Part shown: in pieces, positions 51,392 to 52,462 of the stretch
Numbering within the stretch: position 1 is the first letter of the stretch
Layout: each line of letters begins with the position of its first letter
Virus record (IMG/VR): IMGVR_UViG_3300042549_010209
Span: 1 to 52,462 of that record
Length of the DNA stretch: 52,462 nucleotides
Strand: one strand, 5' to 3'
Origin: a virus
Translations under genes and position numbers: made by a program
The notes under the pieces: generated by a model
The model's database searches: none
What the model saw: only the letters and a program-made list of their open reading frames with translations
Told to the model about the DNA's origin: nothing

Positions 51392-52267
51392 TTACAAACT
51401 TAATAACATGTCGATTAGTTCTTGTTGAGGGAACATATCAACTTTTCCTCTAATTATATTGGTATGTGAATACATACCTGGTGTTGATTCGGCTTTAGCT
51501 AAATCTAAAACATCAAATCCATCAGCTCCTTTAGCTTTAATATATTGAACTAATCCTACTCTAGGGTCAATATTATATTTGTTAGCTGTAAATAAAATCC
51601 ATCTTTTTAAATTAAGGATTTGAGCATCTGAATATTTGTGCCAGAATTGGAATCCTCTAAATGGTTTAGCTAATTTAACAATTTGGGATGGTTCTGCAAA
51701 TGTATTAACATATGTTTTTCCATTTACAATTTGTCCCATACAACACACCTCTATTGCTACCGAGTTACGATGCATTACAGAATTTCCTGTTCCGGTATGC
51801 CATCCATATCCTCCTTCAGGAAAACATTGAATCAACTCACCGTCAAATTTAGTTGAACCATCTTTAACGGATTGTCCACCTAATATAAATTCAGTAGCAA
51901 CATTACCACGATTATCTCTAGCCCACATATCAGCAACTTGATATGGGTTTTCCCATCCAGCTGTGTGATGTAAAAATATCCAATCTTTTGGAACAGGCCC
52001 TTTGAAGTAAGTATTTTCGGGCATGTAATGTTTAATGATTTTCAATGCACTTTCTACTTCTAAGTTTTCTGCATTGTCAGTATTTAAAATACCCATTGCA
52101 GCCCATGTTTTTGATCCTACAATACCATCAGCTAGCAAGCCATGTGATTTTTGCCATGATTTGACTGCTGATTCGGTTTTTGGTCCAAAATTACCGTCTG
52201 TAGTGATTTTAAGAAACTCTTGTAGAGTTTTTACGGCTTCGCCCTTGCTTCCTAGTTTTAGTACCAT
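51392..52267 (-). CDS. N-acetylmuramoyl-L-alanine amidase (endolysin)
   Basis: 291 residues. The N-terminal peptidoglycan-binding repeat (about 1-58) has GSKGEAVKTLQEFLKITTDG and WQKSHGLLADGIVGSKTWAA. The amidase_2 domain begins WIFLHHTAGWENPYQVADMW (zinc His in LHHTAG), continues through NSVAIEVCCMG, and ends GMYSHTNIIRGKVD with a second zinc His. It cuts host peptidoglycan at lysis. Confidence 0.9.
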   Translation of the reverse strand: MVLKLGSKGEAVKTLQEFLKITTDGNFGPKTESAVKSWQKSHGLLADGIVGSKTWAAMGILNTDNAENLEVESALKIIKHYMPENTYFKGPVPKDWIFLHHTAGWENPYQVADMWARDNRGNVATEFILGGQSVKDGSTKFDGELIQCFPEGGYGWHTGTGNSVMHRNSVAIEVCCMGQIVNGKTYVNTFAEPSQIVKLAKPFRGFQFWHKYSDAQILNLKRWILFTANKYNIDPRVGLVQYIKAKGADGFDVLDLAKAESTPGMYSHTNIIRGKVDMFPQQELIDMLLSL

Positions 52268-52445
52268 CTTCTTTAAAAAAATTAGTTAAAAATTTACCTA
52301 TTACACCTGTTATTAATGCTGTTAAAGCAACCCATTGCACATCATTGTACATTGCAAAACCTGTTATTGTTACACTTACGGCAAGTAAGGTATCACCTAA
52401 TTTTCTCCATTTTGTAGGAGTTGGTTTATAGTAATTCTTTAACAT
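52209..52445 (-). CDS. Holin-like membrane protein, 78 aa
   Basis: ATG at 52445, which abuts the promoter motif; a reading from 52457 would translate the motif as MYNK. KWRKLGDTLLAVSVTITGFA, then VQWVALTALITGVIGKFLTN: two membrane segments and a basic tail (TRKQGRSRKNSTRVS), as in phage holins. It overlaps the amidase gene by 59 nt, consistent with a lysis pair. Confidence 0.72.
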   Translation of the reverse strand: MLKNYYKPTPTKWRKLGDTLLAVSVTITGFAMYNDVQWVALTALITGVIGKFLTNFFKEDGTKTRKQGRSRKNSTRVS

Positions 52446-52459
52446 TTTATTATACATAT
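52445..52459 (-). promoter_or_regulatory. Candidate promoter motif ATATGTATAATAAAA
   Basis: Same version as at 26312-26326. The ATG at 52445 begins inside its last base, so the transcript would be leaderless or nearly so, unless the true start lies further in. Confidence 0.45.
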
Positions 52460-52462
52460 TAT

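Overview
The window looks like part of a large, AT-rich, T4-like (myovirus-type) phage genome whose host is probably a member of the Bacteroidota. Evidence for T4-like: a family B DNA polymerase of gp43 type, a gp45-like sliding clamp, and a gp44/gp62-like clamp loader pair. Evidence for a Bacteroidota host: a secreted protein at the left edge with the architecture of flavobacterial type IX-secreted proteins, A-rich leaders without clear Shine-Dalgarno sequences, and one promoter (before folE) matching the Bacteroidota TTG / TAnnTTTG pattern. Every gene I accept is on the minus strand, so transcription runs from high to low coordinates.

In the direction of transcription: 52459-50045 holds a holin-like protein, an N-acetylmuramoyl-L-alanine amidase, a 53-residue membrane protein and a four-helix membrane coiled-coil protein. 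50024-36361 is the tail-fibre region. Four proteins share an N-terminal module (consensus PLxYxQLDGNFxY) and then diverge into SHAEG or other beta repeats; a SET-domain protein sits among them, and a 1009-residue fibre and an NNVALG-repeat fibre complete the set. 41-bp direct repeats and shared promoter/terminator cassettes suggest shuffling by recombination. A sulfotransferase follows. Small genes and thymidylate synthase lie inside this block (40170-38117).

35479-30084 carries a complete preQ0 route (FolE, QueD, QueE, QueC) plus a DpdA-like transglycosylase, which implies 7-deazaguanine modification of the phage DNA. A thioredoxin and several tiny genes are interspersed. 29928-19174 holds a MazG-like protein, DNA polymerase, sliding clamp, GroES/GroEL, clamp loader and small virion-like proteins. 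Three near-identical terminators stand directly before the clamp, clamp-loader and nuclease genes. 18280-17111 has a PD-(D/E)XK nuclease and a ribbon-helix-helix protein.

17073-6306 is a dense, overlapping glycan cluster: about seven glycosyltransferases or candidates, an RmlD-like reductase, a truncated DegT-type aminotransferase, a NeuD/PglD-like acyltransferase, a TylF-type O-methyltransferase and a PhyH-type dioxygenase. 6309-2730 contains small regulatory or unknown genes (DksA-like and SWIM zinc fingers, a degenerate HNH-like protein). 3668-2345 is an RNA-rich segment: two good tRNAs (Met-CAT, Gln-TTG), one aberrant tRNA-like gene and three apparently structured non-coding RNAs. The left end is a coiled-coil membrane protein and the secreted protein.

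The items most worth following up are the phage-borne secreted protein of type IX style, the structured RNAs among the tRNAs, the variant preQ0 enzymes (QueC without its zinc cysteines, QueE with an unusual cluster spacing), the glycan cluster, and the tail-fibre cassette system with its SET-domain protein.
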